The position numbers and the translations under genes are program-made. Source: Rhodococcus sp. 4CII (GTDB lineage Bacteria; Actinomycetota; Actinomycetes; Mycobacteriales; Mycobacteriaceae). From it: a stretch of 64,000 nucleotides of DNA. The notes beneath the pieces were generated by a model, which saw nothing but the letters and a program-made list of their open reading frames with translations, made no database searches and was not told the DNA's origin. Position 1 is the first letter of the stretch, and the number at the start of each line of letters is the position of its first letter. Positions 16,116-24,381 of this stretch are shown here, piece after piece. The DNA is taken from NCBI RefSeq assembly GCF_014256275.1, contig NZ_JACCFE010000002.1, forward strand, positions 4,630,001 to 4,694,000, read 5' to 3'.

Positions 16116-16923
16116 CGAAAACCCAGCTACACCATGGACCGCGGCGTCCGGCGCCACATCGACGGCGATCCGGGCCGCGGTACCAAGTTTGACGCCCAGC
16201 GAGAGGCGAGTAGCCGAAGTCTGTCTGGAGCGGTCGGGGGACGTTGCCTGGGGCTCGGTGGCGGATCTGGCCGCACGGTCACGCACGTCGTCCGCGACCG
16301 TTGTTCGCGCCTGCCGAAGTCTCGGCTACGCCGGTTTTCGGCATCTCCGTGGTGCGCTCTTGGAAGAACTCGGCGCTTCGGCACGCGAGTCCCCGCCACG
16401 CCGCCAGGTTGGTCCGGCATCTGCTGCCGACGTTTTGCGCTCCACCTTTGCCGACATGTCGGAAGGACTCCGGAAAACGCTCGGTGCGTTGGATCCGGTC
16501 GCAGTCGACCGGGCAGTGCGACTGCTCGCCGCAGCCGACGTGGTCCTCGTCCTCGGCAACGGTCGATCGGCACCTTTGGCCATGGCGTCCGCAGCACTGT
16601 TCGTGCAGGCGGGTCGACGGACTCAGGCGCCCGCAGATGCATTCGTTCAGAAATTGACGGCGAGTCGTCTCCTGCGCCCGAACGTCGTCCTCGCCGTGAG
16701 CTGTAGTGGACAGAATCCCAGTACCCTCGACGCGGTGGAGGCCGCCCGTGCCACCGGTAGGGCATCGGTTGTGGGGTTGTCGTGTCGTGCGGAATCAGCG
16801 CTGATCGAATCGTCGGATATCGGGATTGTGGTTCCCGGCGGCGAACCGGTGAGTGTGCTTGCAACGCTGATGAGTCTGCAGATCGCATCCTTCTCGCTGA
16901 CTACCGAATCGTTCGACGGGTAG
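16108..16923 (+). CDS. RpiR/MurR-family transcriptional regulator with SIS domain
   Basis: A 271-residue regulator. The N-terminal HTH_6 domain includes LTPSERRVAEVCLE and SVADLAARSRTSSATVVRACR, and the C-terminal SIS domain includes VLVLGNGRSAPLAMA and LAVSCSGQNPSTLDAVEAAR. SIS domains usually bind phosphosugars or other phosphorylated ligands. That is notable here, where several kinase-type genes are present: a phosphorylated intermediate could be the effector (inference). Start GTG 16108 overlaps the SDR stop by 8 nt. A hairpin follows at 16935-16968. Confidence 0.88.
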   Translation: MADENPATPWTAASGATSTAIRAAVPSLTPSERRVAEVCLERSGDVAWGSVADLAARSRTSSATVVRACRSLGYAGFRHLRGALLEELGASARESPPRRQVGPASAADVLRSTFADMSEGLRKTLGALDPVAVDRAVRLLAAADVVLVLGNGRSAPLAMASAALFVQAGRRTQAPADAFVQKLTASRLLRPNVVLAVSCSGQNPSTLDAVEAARATGRASVVGLSCRAESALIESSDIGIVVPGGEPVSVLATLMSLQIASFSLTTESFDG

Positions 16924-16934
16924 CGAATCAGCCA

Positions 16935-16968
16935 CCGGGGCGGGGGTGGAGCAAGCACCACGCCCCGG
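16935..16968. terminator. Hairpin between convergent genes
   Basis: Arms CCGGGGCG (16935-16942) and CGCCCCGG (16961-16968) with further imperfect pairing inside. It lies between the converging RpiR and beta-propeller genes. There is no clear T run, so factor-independent termination is only likely. Confidence 0.5.
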
Positions 16969-17015
16969 CGACTTCGCGACGCCTCCGGAGTTGCGCGCCT
17001 TCTCCGGTGGACGGC

Positions 17016-18098
17016 CTATTTGATTGCGTTCAAATCCTCGATCTCGGCGACCGCAACGGCGCCGCCTGTCGTCTGGCCGATGACGAGTTTTCCGGCTGCT
17101 GCAGCGACCGAATCGATGTCACACGGTCCGGATGCCGGCCGTGGAAGAGGAAAATAGTCGATGTGGTGAGTTGTGGTGTCGAAGCGTCCGATCGTGCTTC
17201 CTCCGGTGAAGCCGCCGTTCGCGGACCACAGGTTGCCGTCCGAACCCAGAACGAGCGGGCCCATGGAGGGAACGGGCACCTCTGGGGTTGCAATCGGGTA
17301 TTCGGTGATGTCGCCGGACGCTGGGTCGATCCGGCCGATCTTCGCACCCAGCGTCTCGCTGAACCAGATGGCGCCATCGGCACCAAGCGTCAGTCCCTGC
17401 GGTACCGCGCCGGGTGTCGGCACGTCATGGTTCGTAAACTCTCCGGTCGCGGTGTCGTATTCGACGATCCTGTTGGCAAGAGCGGCGGAGAACATCATCT
17501 TGGTGCCGGCACCCGGCATGATGATCGTGGTGGGAACATTCAGCCCACCGCCTGGGATCGGCACCTCGGTGATCTGGTGTGTCGTCAGGTCGATTCGTCC
17601 CAGATTCTGGGCGATCGATTCGGTGAAGTACATGGCATTGTCCGGCCCGGGCCAGATGTCCGTCGGAGTCGAGTTCGGGCTCGGGGTGGGGAATGACCTG
17701 AACAGTCTGGTGTCGGGATCGAGGAACGCCACACCACTGGAAGCGCCGAAATATGTGAACCAGAGCTTTCCGTCCGGACCGAAAGCAGCCCCGCCGGCGG
17801 TCGTTCCCGGAACGGGAAGGGGATAGCGCGCGATCTCGCCGGTCACGGGATCGAGGACGCCGAGACTTCCGATGTTTCCGTTCGATCCTGGATTGACGAT
17901 TTCCTCGATGTAGATCTGGCCGCTCGGGGCGTGGTAGATCCCTTCGCACGGTGCACGCAGTGGATCGGGGTACTCGGCGAATCCGCCCAATGGGTCTGCG
18001 GCAGAAGCAGTCATCGAGAGGGCCCATGCAGCTGCAGTGGCGGCGAGGACGGCGATCGAGGCGCGGGTCCTCGAATACGGGTTGTGGCGTGATGACAC
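17016..18098 (-). CDS. Secreted beta-propeller, virginiamycin B lyase (Vgb)-like
   Basis: A 360-residue exported protein. An N-terminal signal peptide runs to about residue 33 (hydrophobic run ending ASA-AD). The rest consists of repeated NHL/Vgb-type blades of the form ITEYPIP..GPDGxLWFTE..IGRID, for example GADGAIWFSETLGAKIGRID. Vgb linearises streptogramin B, but most distant members have unknown activity, and secretion argues against an intracellular resistance role. Start is GTG 18098 with AGGGG 8 nt upstream. It is divergent from the DUF3068 gene; the palindrome ATAGTCG-N6-CGACTAT lies between them. Confidence 0.82.
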   Translation of the reverse strand: MSSRHNPYSRTRASIAVLAATAAAWALSMTASAADPLGGFAEYPDPLRAPCEGIYHAPSGQIYIEEIVNPGSNGNIGSLGVLDPVTGEIARYPLPVPGTTAGGAAFGPDGKLWFTYFGASSGVAFLDPDTRLFRSFPTPSPNSTPTDIWPGPDNAMYFTESIAQNLGRIDLTTHQITEVPIPGGGLNVPTTIIMPGAGTKMMFSAALANRIVEYDTATGEFTNHDVPTPGAVPQGLTLGADGAIWFSETLGAKIGRIDPASGDITEYPIATPEVPVPSMGPLVLGSDGNLWSANGGFTGGSTIGRFDTTTHHIDYFPLPRPASGPCDIDSVAAAAGKLVIGQTTGGAVAVAEIEDLNAIK

Positions 18099-18158
18099 TG
18101 TCGATCCCCTTCTGGGTGATGAGGTGCGGGTGTGTGCAGCGTCGAAGTCTACTTACAA

Positions 18159-18178
18159 ATAGTCGATGTAGCGACTAT
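18159..18178. promoter_or_regulatory. Perfect palindrome ATAGTCGATGTAGCGACTAT
   Basis: Two 7-bp perfect arms with a 6-bp spacer in the divergent promoter region of the beta-propeller and DUF3068 genes. The half-site ATAGTC recurs at 46970, 49723 and 52148, so this looks like a good version of one operator half. Confidence 0.55.
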
Positions 18179-18331
18179 GGTGGTGACTGGCGTCACATGG
18201 GACGCCTGTCGATCGGCGGCCGACGGATGCAGCGCATCCGCGCCGAACATGACCCGCCCGGAGCCGGATTCCACTCAGGTGCCTGCGGTGCGGTCTCGAT
18301 CGCTCGTTACACCCACAATGAGGAGTTCTGC

Positions 18332-19411
18332 ATGTCAATTCGCAGGTCATCGATAGTGCTGTTGGTGGTCGGACTAGCGCTGATCGTATCGGCCGGTGTG
18401 ATCAGATTCGTTGCTTTGCCCTCGTTGACGAAGCTTCCCGCCGACCTGAGTCAGGGCCAGAAGTACGAGGGAACGATGAGTGCTCTGAACCCTCAGGCGT
18501 TTGCGGCGAACGACCTTGCGAACCTCATCACGCCGGAGATGCCGATCACGGCCGACCGATCACTGACCGTCGACGCAACTGATGGTGACACCGCGATCGT
18601 CACCAGCAACACCGCAATCACTCTGCCGGACGGATCAACGCAGAAGGACGTGCACAGCTACGCGGTCAGCCGTGTGGACTACGCACCCGTACCGCTCGCC
18701 GATGAGCAGAAGCAGACGCTGATACCCGCTGCGGACAAGGCCACGTTCGAGGATCACGAGGGAATCGCGTTCAGCTTCCCGATGGGACCCGCCGAGGACG
18801 GCAATGCCCTGTACGACGCAGTGACCCGGACCGGGCAGGCAGCGACTTATGTCGATTCGGGAACCCGCGAGGGGCGAGAGGTGAACAACTACGAGGTCAA
18901 CGCGTCCGGTCCCATCGAGAGCCCGACCGTGTTGGCGCAGTTCAAGGACTTCCCGTCGCAGCTTCCCAAGGCCGTCGTAGCGGGCCTTCTGCAGGCGGGC
19001 ATCGTCCCCGAGGCTTCGCGTGCGACTCTGCAGGCCGAACTCGCGACGCTCCCCGACGTTCTGGATCTCGGGTTCGGCAGTACCAACGTGGCAAAACTGG
19101 CGGTGGACAAGCAATTCGGCGCACCTCTGAATGTCGACCAGACGCAGAGCATGTACGTCACCGTCCCAGTGAACGGTGAGGATGTGCCCGTGCTTCCGCT
19201 CTCGACCGTCAAGCTGCACACCGCGCCGAGCGAGATCACCGGCCTTGCGGGGGACCTGTCGAAGAACGGCATGCTGCTGTCGATCGCGGGTATGTGGGTG
19301 CCGCTCGGGTTGGTGGTCGTGGGGCTGCTCTTCGTTGCGATCGCAGCGGCGCGGTGGCGTAAACCCGTCTCGGTCGCACCGGAGCGGAAGGCCGAAGCGG
19401 CGCACGTCTGA
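18332..19411 (+). CDS. DUF3068 (PorA-type) envelope protein
   Basis: A 359-residue protein with one N-terminal membrane segment (about residues 6-28), a ~290-residue extracytoplasmic domain and a C-terminal membrane segment (about 318-340), followed by a short basic tail. This two-TM plan and the opening (hydrophobic anchor followed by LPSLTKLPADLSQGQKYEG) fit DUF3068, a family found mainly in mycolic-acid actinobacteria. AGGAG at 18321-18325 gives a 6-nt spacing to ATG 18332; the open frame extends upstream without a better start. It ends in a strong hairpin. It may be involved in envelope transport or lipid handling; no activity is established. Confidence 0.88.
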   Translation: MSIRRSSIVLLVVGLALIVSAGVIRFVALPSLTKLPADLSQGQKYEGTMSALNPQAFAANDLANLITPEMPITADRSLTVDATDGDTAIVTSNTAITLPDGSTQKDVHSYAVSRVDYAPVPLADEQKQTLIPAADKATFEDHEGIAFSFPMGPAEDGNALYDAVTRTGQAATYVDSGTREGREVNNYEVNASGPIESPTVLAQFKDFPSQLPKAVVAGLLQAGIVPEASRATLQAELATLPDVLDLGFGSTNVAKLAVDKQFGAPLNVDQTQSMYVTVPVNGEDVPVLPLSTVKLHTAPSEITGLAGDLSKNGMLLSIAGMWVPLGLVVVGLLFVAIAAARWRKPVSVAPERKAEAAHV

Positions 19412-19424
19412 TACTCGACGAACG

Positions 19425-19469
19425 GAACGGGGTGGGCTCGCACGAGTGCAGTGCGAGCCCACCCCGTTC
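19425..19469. terminator. Perfect 19-bp hairpin terminator after the DUF3068 gene
   Basis: Left arm 19425-19443 (GAACGGGGTGGGCTCGCAC), 7-nt loop, and exact complement at 19451-19469. It is 14 bp after the stop codon. Confidence 0.75.
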
Positions 19470-19573
19470 AGGTGTCTTCGAATTGATCCGTGAGTCTTTC
19501 GGCGCAGACCCGGTCCTTCAGATCCGGGATAGCCGATCTGGTCTTGTCGGACCGTGGGGCTAGTGTCTGCGTT

Positions 19574-20740
19574 ATGGCGGGGAGAGTGGTGAGGCGGGCG
19601 TTCAAGTACCGTTTCTATCCGACTGCGGTGCAGGCGGAACAGCTAGCTCGGACGTTCGGGTGCACCCGGTATGTCTACAACCGGGCGTCGGCGGAGCGTA
19701 CGCGGGCCTGGTCGCAGGAGGGGCGGCGGGTGAGCTATGCGGATACCTCGAAGATGCTCACCGGATGGAAGCGGGATGCGGAGACCGCGTGGTTGTCGGA
19801 GCCGTCGAAGGGGCCGTTGCAGGAGTCGCTGCGGCAGTTGCAGGGCGCCTACGACAGGTTCTGGCGCAAGCAGTCCCGCTACCCACAATTCAAGAGGAAG
19901 GGACAGTCGAAGGATTCGGCGACCTACTTCTCGAACTGCTTCACCTACCGCGGCGGGCAGATCCGGTTGGCCAAGCAGTCCGAACCGCTGGATATTCGGT
20001 GGTCGCGGCCGCTCCCGGACGGGGCGACGCCGTCGCAGGTGACGGTGTCGCGTAACGCTCGCGGGCAGTACCACATCTCGATTCTCGTCGAGGACACGAT
20101 TCCCGAACTCGAACCGGTCGATCGGGTGGTCGGGCTCGATGCCGGGATCACGAGCCTGTACACGCTGTCGACGGGGGAGAAGATCACCAACCCGCGTCAT
20201 GAGCGCAGGGACCGTGCGCGGTTGGCGAAGGCGCAGCGGGTGCTGGCCAAGAAGCAGAAAGGATCCCGTAACCGGGCCAAGGCCCGACTGAAGGTCGCGA
20301 AGATTCATGGCCGGATCGCCGATCGGCGGCGCGATTATCTGCACAAACTTTCCACTCGGCTGGTGCGCGAAAATCAAGTGATCGCCATCGAGGATCTGAG
20401 TGTGCGGACCATGGTCAGGAATCGAAAGTTGTCTCGGGCGATCTCGGATGCGGGTTGGTCCGAGTTCCGGTCGATGCTCGAGTACAAGGCCGACTGGTAC
20501 GGGCGGCGGGTGGTGGCGGTCGACCGGTTCTATCCGTCGTCGCAGACCTGCTCGGTGTGTGGGGTGATCGTCTCGGCGATGCCGTTGAATGTGCGGGAGT
20601 GGACATGCGGGTGCGGCGCCGTCCACGATCGGGATGTGAACGCGGCGAGGAACATTTTGGCCGTCGGACTGACGGTGGCAGCCTGCGGAGATGGTGTGAG
20701 ACGGCCCGCACCTAAGGTGTGGGGTGGCAACTGTCGGTGA
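19574..20740 (+). CDS. tnpB: TnpB, RNA-guided transposon-encoded nuclease (Cas12 ancestor family)
   Basis: A 388-residue, apparently intact TnpB. RuvC motif I is GLDAGITSL (D189), motif II AIEDLSV (E273) and motif III DRDVNAARN (D354). The zinc finger is CSVCG (C326, C329) with TCGCG (C345, C347). The N-terminus RRAFKYRFYPT is the usual OrfB helix-turn start. ATG 19574 is the first plausible start of the conserved N-terminus. TnpB cleaves DNA using an omega/reRNA made from its own 3' region. No tnpA is nearby, so mobility would need a helper in trans. All catalytic residues are present. Confidence 0.95.
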   Translation: MAGRVVRRAFKYRFYPTAVQAEQLARTFGCTRYVYNRASAERTRAWSQEGRRVSYADTSKMLTGWKRDAETAWLSEPSKGPLQESLRQLQGAYDRFWRKQSRYPQFKRKGQSKDSATYFSNCFTYRGGQIRLAKQSEPLDIRWSRPLPDGATPSQVTVSRNARGQYHISILVEDTIPELEPVDRVVGLDAGITSLYTLSTGEKITNPRHERRDRARLAKAQRVLAKKQKGSRNRAKARLKVAKIHGRIADRRRDYLHKLSTRLVRENQVIAIEDLSVRTMVRNRKLSRAISDAGWSEFRSMLEYKADWYGRRVVAVDRFYPSSQTCSVCGVIVSAMPLNVREWTCGCGAVHDRDVNAARNILAVGLTVAACGDGVRRPAPKVWGGNCR

Positions 20741-20806
20741 AACAGGAACCTCGGGACGCGAGTCTCGAGGGGGAATCTCAGTCGTTCACGGCCGAGAGGA
20801 TGTCAA
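20690..20806 (+). ncRNA. Candidate omega RNA (reRNA) of the TnpB element
   Basis: In IS605-group elements the guide RNA scaffold spans the end of tnpB and the right end, and the bases just outside the right end act as guide. Here the region from about 20690 to GAGGATGTCAA at 20806 contains a foldable segment (CGGGACGCGAGTCTCG). The predicted guide would begin at about 20807 with CGAATTCGTTGCCGTCGATG. Position and boundaries are inferred from the family model. Confidence 0.45.
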
Positions 20807-21307
20807 CGAATTCGTTGCCGTCGATGGAGCCGGGGATACGCTCGTCACGCTGCCCCTGGAGCCAGCTGATGGGCGCCGCCAGGTACGTGCTCTGCGCCGT
20901 GGCCTCCGGTTGACCTTCGTACTGTCCCGCCTCGATTTCCCGTAGCCGGGCAGCACCTCGACCGGCTCGTCCACAGCGCGGGCCATGAATTCGGCCGTTT
21001 CCTGCGTGCGGACCATCGTGGAGGCGTACACGCCGTCGAAGTCCTGGCCGGCGAACCTGTCGGCCGCAGCGCGCGCCTCCTGTCTGCCCTTGTCCGTGAT
21101 GTCCGGGCCGGGTGTGGACGTGTCGATGAGCCCGGATGCATTGCCCGCGGACTCGGCGTGGCGCATCAGGGTGATGGTGATCGGCTCTGCGTCCCCCCGC
21201 GTGGGCTGCGCCGAGGTCGGCGCCGACGCGGTCGGGGTCCCGGTGCACGCAGTCAAGGAGACGACGGCGGTACTTACGGTGGCGAGGATGGAACATCGCC
21301 GATTCAT
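20778..21307 (-). pseudogene. Lipoprotein histidine phosphatase, frameshifted and C-terminally truncated
   Basis: The N-terminus at ATG 21307 has a lipoprotein signal (VVSLTAC lipobox) and a histidine-phosphatase core with LMRHAES and VYASTMVRTQETAEFM. After VEVLPG the frame is lost. A different frame then continues the expected family sequence (LREIEAGQYEGQPEA, then SWLQGQRDERIPGSIDGNEF). A single missing C near 20945-20946 (GGCTACGG in place of GGCCTACGG on the coding strand) restores it. The restored frame then stops within the right end of the TnpB element, so the second catalytic His region is absent. Either a true pseudogene or, for the frameshift only, a sequencing error. Confidence 0.8.
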
Positions 21308-21368
21308 GGAGGTCCTTCCAGAGGTTGTGCGGGCACGTCGACCAGCGGGGCTCGTCGACCGAGTGGCG

Positions 21369-22220
21369 TCAGGTGTCCCGTCCGAGGTAGCCCTCTTGCA
21401 TGATGCTCGCCACCAACGCACCCGAGCGGTTGTAGATGCGGCCCGATGCGAGTCCGCGACCTCCCGTTCCGTTCGGGGAGTGCTGGTCGTAGAGCAGCCA
21501 GTCCGCAAAGTTCGCGGGCCGGTGGAACCAGATCGCGTGGTCGAGAGAGGCGACGATACCGGGGCCACGCGACGTCTTTCGCGCCTGAAGCATCACGGAG
21601 TCGAGGAGCGTCAGATCGCTGACAAACGTGATCAGGCAGCTGCTGAGCATCGGGTCGTTCGGGATGTCGCCGTCGGGTCGCAGCCAGAGCCGGCTCCGCG
21701 GTGGTGGCGCGAAGTCACGGTCCAGCGCGACGCGGGGCGGTGCATTGACGTAGCGCATGTCGAACGGGCGTCGGCGGACCCACCATCCGTCGTATTCGTC
21801 GGCGTACGGAGCGAGCTGGTCCTCGATTCGAATGAGACTGTCCGGCAGCGGAACCGCGGGCATCTGCTGTTGATATTCGATGCCGGAAATCCGCGCGCTG
21901 AAGGAGATCATCGCCTCGAAGATGACGATCCCGTCCTGTGCGGCAGTCACATTCCGGGTGGAGAACGATCCGCCGTCCCGTACGGAGTCCACGGTGTAGA
22001 TGAGAGGAACGGCCGGGTCACCAGGGCGGAGAAAGTAGCCGTGGAGGCTGTGCGGCAGTCGCCCCGGTGTAGTCCGGCCGGCCGCCATCAGAGCCTGCGC
22101 GGCAACCTGGCCGCCGAAGACGCGTTGTCGGTCCTCGACAGGTTGTGCTCCCCGGAAGGTCCGTGGGCTGATCTCGTCGAGCGAGAGAAGGTCGAGAACC
22201 TCGGCTACGGTCGACGTCAC
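21369..22220 (-). CDS. Acyl-CoA thioesterase II (TesB family)
   Basis: A 283-residue double hot-dog thioesterase. Family features are FRGAQPVEDRQRVFGGQVAAQA near the N-terminus (in pieces: FRGAQPVEDRQ and VFGGQVAAQAL), HSLHGYFLRPGD, and LDHAIWFHRP in the second half. It hydrolyses acyl-CoA to free acid and CoA, which could release CoA from blocked intermediates. Start GTG 22220 overlaps the upstream dehydrogenase stop (GTGA). It is the last gene of the minus-strand operon 21369-25984. Confidence 0.92.
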   Translation of the reverse strand: MTSTVAEVLDLLSLDEISPRTFRGAQPVEDRQRVFGGQVAAQALMAAGRTTPGRLPHSLHGYFLRPGDPAVPLIYTVDSVRDGGSFSTRNVTAAQDGIVIFEAMISFSARISGIEYQQQMPAVPLPDSLIRIEDQLAPYADEYDGWWVRRRPFDMRYVNAPPRVALDRDFAPPPRSRLWLRPDGDIPNDPMLSSCLITFVSDLTLLDSVMLQARKTSRGPGIVASLDHAIWFHRPANFADWLLYDQHSPNGTGGRGLASGRIYNRSGALVASIMQEGYLGRDT

Positions 22221-23224
22221 AGCGAGGCAAGCACCGGCATGTCACCGCTCTTGACCCCCGCGCCGAGTTCGGTGCGCAGGCCGGCGGATGTTCCCAGCAG
22301 TTGTTCCAGTATCAAGCCGCGTCGGAGATACCGATGGAAGCTGTGCTCCCAGGTGAATCCCATGCCGCCGAGGAGTTGCTGACAGTTTTCGGCGGCGCTG
22401 CGGAAGAATCTGCCTGACAGGGATTTCGCCAGGATCGGTGCCTCGACCGCGCTGCTTTCCCAGGTGGCATCTGCGGCAAGGTCTGCGCATTCCTGCCACA
22501 CCCGGGTGTCTGCGAGCGCATGTTTCACAGCCTGGAAGCTACCGAGCTCACGACCGAACTGCTTACGCGACGTGACGTGGTCGACAGTGGCGGTGAGCAT
22601 TTCGCGCCCGATCGCGTTCAACTCGTACGACAGGGCGCGGTTCGCCGCCGCTCGGATGTGCCGCCAGAGGTCCGCGGCCTCGCCACCAGTCGACAGCACC
22701 GTTCCCTCGACGGTGCCCGTGACACGCGTCCACCCCGATTCCGGTTCGATTCCCGCGGGCTCGCGCGTCAGGTTCTGTTCGTCCAGTGGAGTCTGAACAA
22801 CGACCAGATCTTCCCCGAGGCGTGCGGGAACGAGGAGCGACGCGGTAGCACGGGGGTCCAGCGAGACGATTCCGGAGACAGCGACGGTGCAGCGGTCGGA
22901 GCCGGGGGTTGCAGAGTCCTCGACAATGCTGCCGACACGGGCCGATCCGAGTGGGGGGAAGACGATGCGTGTGACTGGTGCGTTCGGCTCGCGTTGCCAT
23001 TCGCTCCGGCCCGTAGCGGCGAGCGCCACGTCGTCGACGAAAGAGGCGTGCGGAAGGAGGCGCCCCTGGAGGTCCGACAGGATGCTGACGGCTGTTTCGG
23101 CGTCTTCGTCGAGCAACTCGTGCCAGCCGAACTCCGCGACGGCGTCGGGCCAAGCATCCGAGCCCGCTCCGGCGGTCACCTGCTCGAGGCTCGTACGAAA
23201 GAGATCTTTCTCGTCTGTGTCCAT
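22217..23224 (-). CDS. Acyl-CoA dehydrogenase family protein (small partner type)
   Basis: A 335-residue dehydrogenase with a reduced N-terminal part and a clear C-terminal domain (SRKQFGRELGSFQAVKHALAD and LLGGMGFTWEHSFHRYLRR). ATG 23224 has GGGAG 6 nt upstream; ATG 23227 is the alternative. It overlaps the stop of the larger dehydrogenase. The pair probably forms a heteromeric alpha2-beta2 enzyme, as in the actinobacterial FadE/ChsE class. This is an inference from adjacency and domain style. Confidence 0.88.
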   Translation of the reverse strand: MDTDEKDLFRTSLEQVTAGAGSDAWPDAVAEFGWHELLDEDAETAVSILSDLQGRLLPHASFVDDVALAATGRSEWQREPNAPVTRIVFPPLGSARVGSIVEDSATPGSDRCTVAVSGIVSLDPRATASLLVPARLGEDLVVVQTPLDEQNLTREPAGIEPESGWTRVTGTVEGTVLSTGGEAADLWRHIRAAANRALSYELNAIGREMLTATVDHVTSRKQFGRELGSFQAVKHALADTRVWQECADLAADATWESSAVEAPILAKSLSGRFFRSAAENCQQLLGGMGFTWEHSFHRYLRRGLILEQLLGTSAGLRTELGAGVKSGDMPVLASL

Positions 23225-24381
23225 CATTTCTCCCGTGGAAGGCCGAGGATTCGTTCGGCGATGACGCTGCGCTGGATCTCTTTCGCGCCGCCGTAGATCG
23301 AAGATGCGCGTGAGTAGAGATAGTCGGTTCGCCAGTCCTTCGACTCGCGATCGTTGTCGAAGAGGACCGTCTCCGGCATCGCTTCCAGTGCGGAGTCGAA
23401 GAGGAACTTCTCGGCGGTCGACATCAGGTACTTGTCGAACGAGGGGAGTACACCGAGATCCTTCCCGGCCGACAGCGAGCGCAGAGTGCGGCGCGAGAGA
23501 AGACGTAGCGCCGAGATCAGTTCGAACGCATCGCCGGCGCGGGCGTCGGTGAGTCCCGGCGCGTCCGCAACCAGACGGTCCAGTCGCCACCGCATCCACG
23601 CTTGCCGCTGCCATGCGGCAGCACCTCGTTCACAACTGAGGATGAACATGGCGATTGCCCAGCCGCCGTCGACGTCGCCGAGCGTGCGTGTTTTCGGCAC
23701 CTTCACGTCGTCGAAGTGGAGGCTGGAGAAGTCTGCCTCACCCGTGATGGCGACGAGCGGGCTGACGGTGATGCCCGGAGTGTCCATGTCGACGAACAGC
23801 GCCGTGATGCCCCGATGTGCGGAGTCGGGGGCGCCGGTTCGGGTCAGGACGATGCAGCGGTCGGCGAATTGCGCCCAGCTGGTCCAGACCTTTTCGCCGT
23901 TGACCACCCAGTGGTCGCCGGCGTCGACGGCCTTGGTGCGCAGCGAGGCGAGATCGCTTCCGGCGCCGGGCTCGGAGAAACCCTGGCACCAGCTCTCGTC
24001 GCCTCGGAGTAGTCGAGGAAGAACCTCGTTTGCGAGGTCGGTGCGGGCGTAACGCGCGATGGCGGGTCCCAGGACTTCCTGGGTCGCGAACGAGAATGGT
24101 GGGGGGTAGCCGGCGGCGGCGAGTTCTTCGCTGACGACCGCGCGTAACGCGGTCACGCCGCCGAGGCCGCCGAGTTCGACGGGCCAGCCCAATCTGATCC
24201 AGCCGGCCTCGTAGAGCTCACGCTGCATCTTCGACAGGGTCGAGAAGATGCCGTCGACGTCGGTCGGAAGCTCGCGGAACTGCTCGAGCGCGTCGGCCCG
24301 CTCGGTAAGCCAGCTGCGGAAAGCGGTCCGAAGCTCGTCGATCGACATGTCACTGCGAAGAGCCGACTGGACCGTGGTCAT
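23224..24381 (-). CDS. Acyl-CoA dehydrogenase family protein (large partner type)
   Basis: A 385-residue FAD dehydrogenase with complete middle and C-terminal motifs: CQGFSEPGAGSDLASLRTKA, WVVNGEKVWTSWAQFADR, and IYGGAKEIQRSVIAERILGLP at the end (in pieces: IYGGAKEIQRSVIAE, RILGLP). The start ATG 24381 overlaps the thiolase stop (TGATG). It should carry the FAD and catalytic base for the pair with 22217-23224. Confidence 0.92.
   Translation of the reverse strand: MTTVQSALRSDMSIDELRTAFRSWLTERADALEQFRELPTDVDGIFSTLSKMQRELYEAGWIRLGWPVELGGLGGVTALRAVVSEELAAAGYPPPFSFATQEVLGPAIARYARTDLANEVLPRLLRGDESWCQGFSEPGAGSDLASLRTKAVDAGDHWVVNGEKVWTSWAQFADRCIVLTRTGAPDSAHRGITALFVDMDTPGITVSPLVAITGEADFSSLHFDDVKVPKTRTLGDVDGGWAIAMFILSCERGAAAWQRQAWMRWRLDRLVADAPGLTDARAGDAFELISALRLLSRRTLRSLSAGKDLGVLPSFDKYLMSTAEKFLFDSALEAMPETVLFDNDRESKDWRTDYLYSRASSIYGGAKEIQRSVIAERILGLPREK

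Larger units (their letters stand above)
19490..20806 (+). mobile_element. Solo IS200/IS605-group element carrying tnpB only
   Basis: The element holds one intact tnpB and no Y1 or serine transposase gene. The right end is recognisable. After the tnpB stop comes AAACAGGAACC, then GGGGGAATCTCAGTCGTTCA, finishing in GAGGATGTCAA at 20796-20806; this resembles the conserved 3' ends of actinobacterial IS605-group elements. The left end is not certain; 19490 is approximate. It abuts a phosphatase gene that loses its C-terminus exactly where the element ends. Confidence 0.65.
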
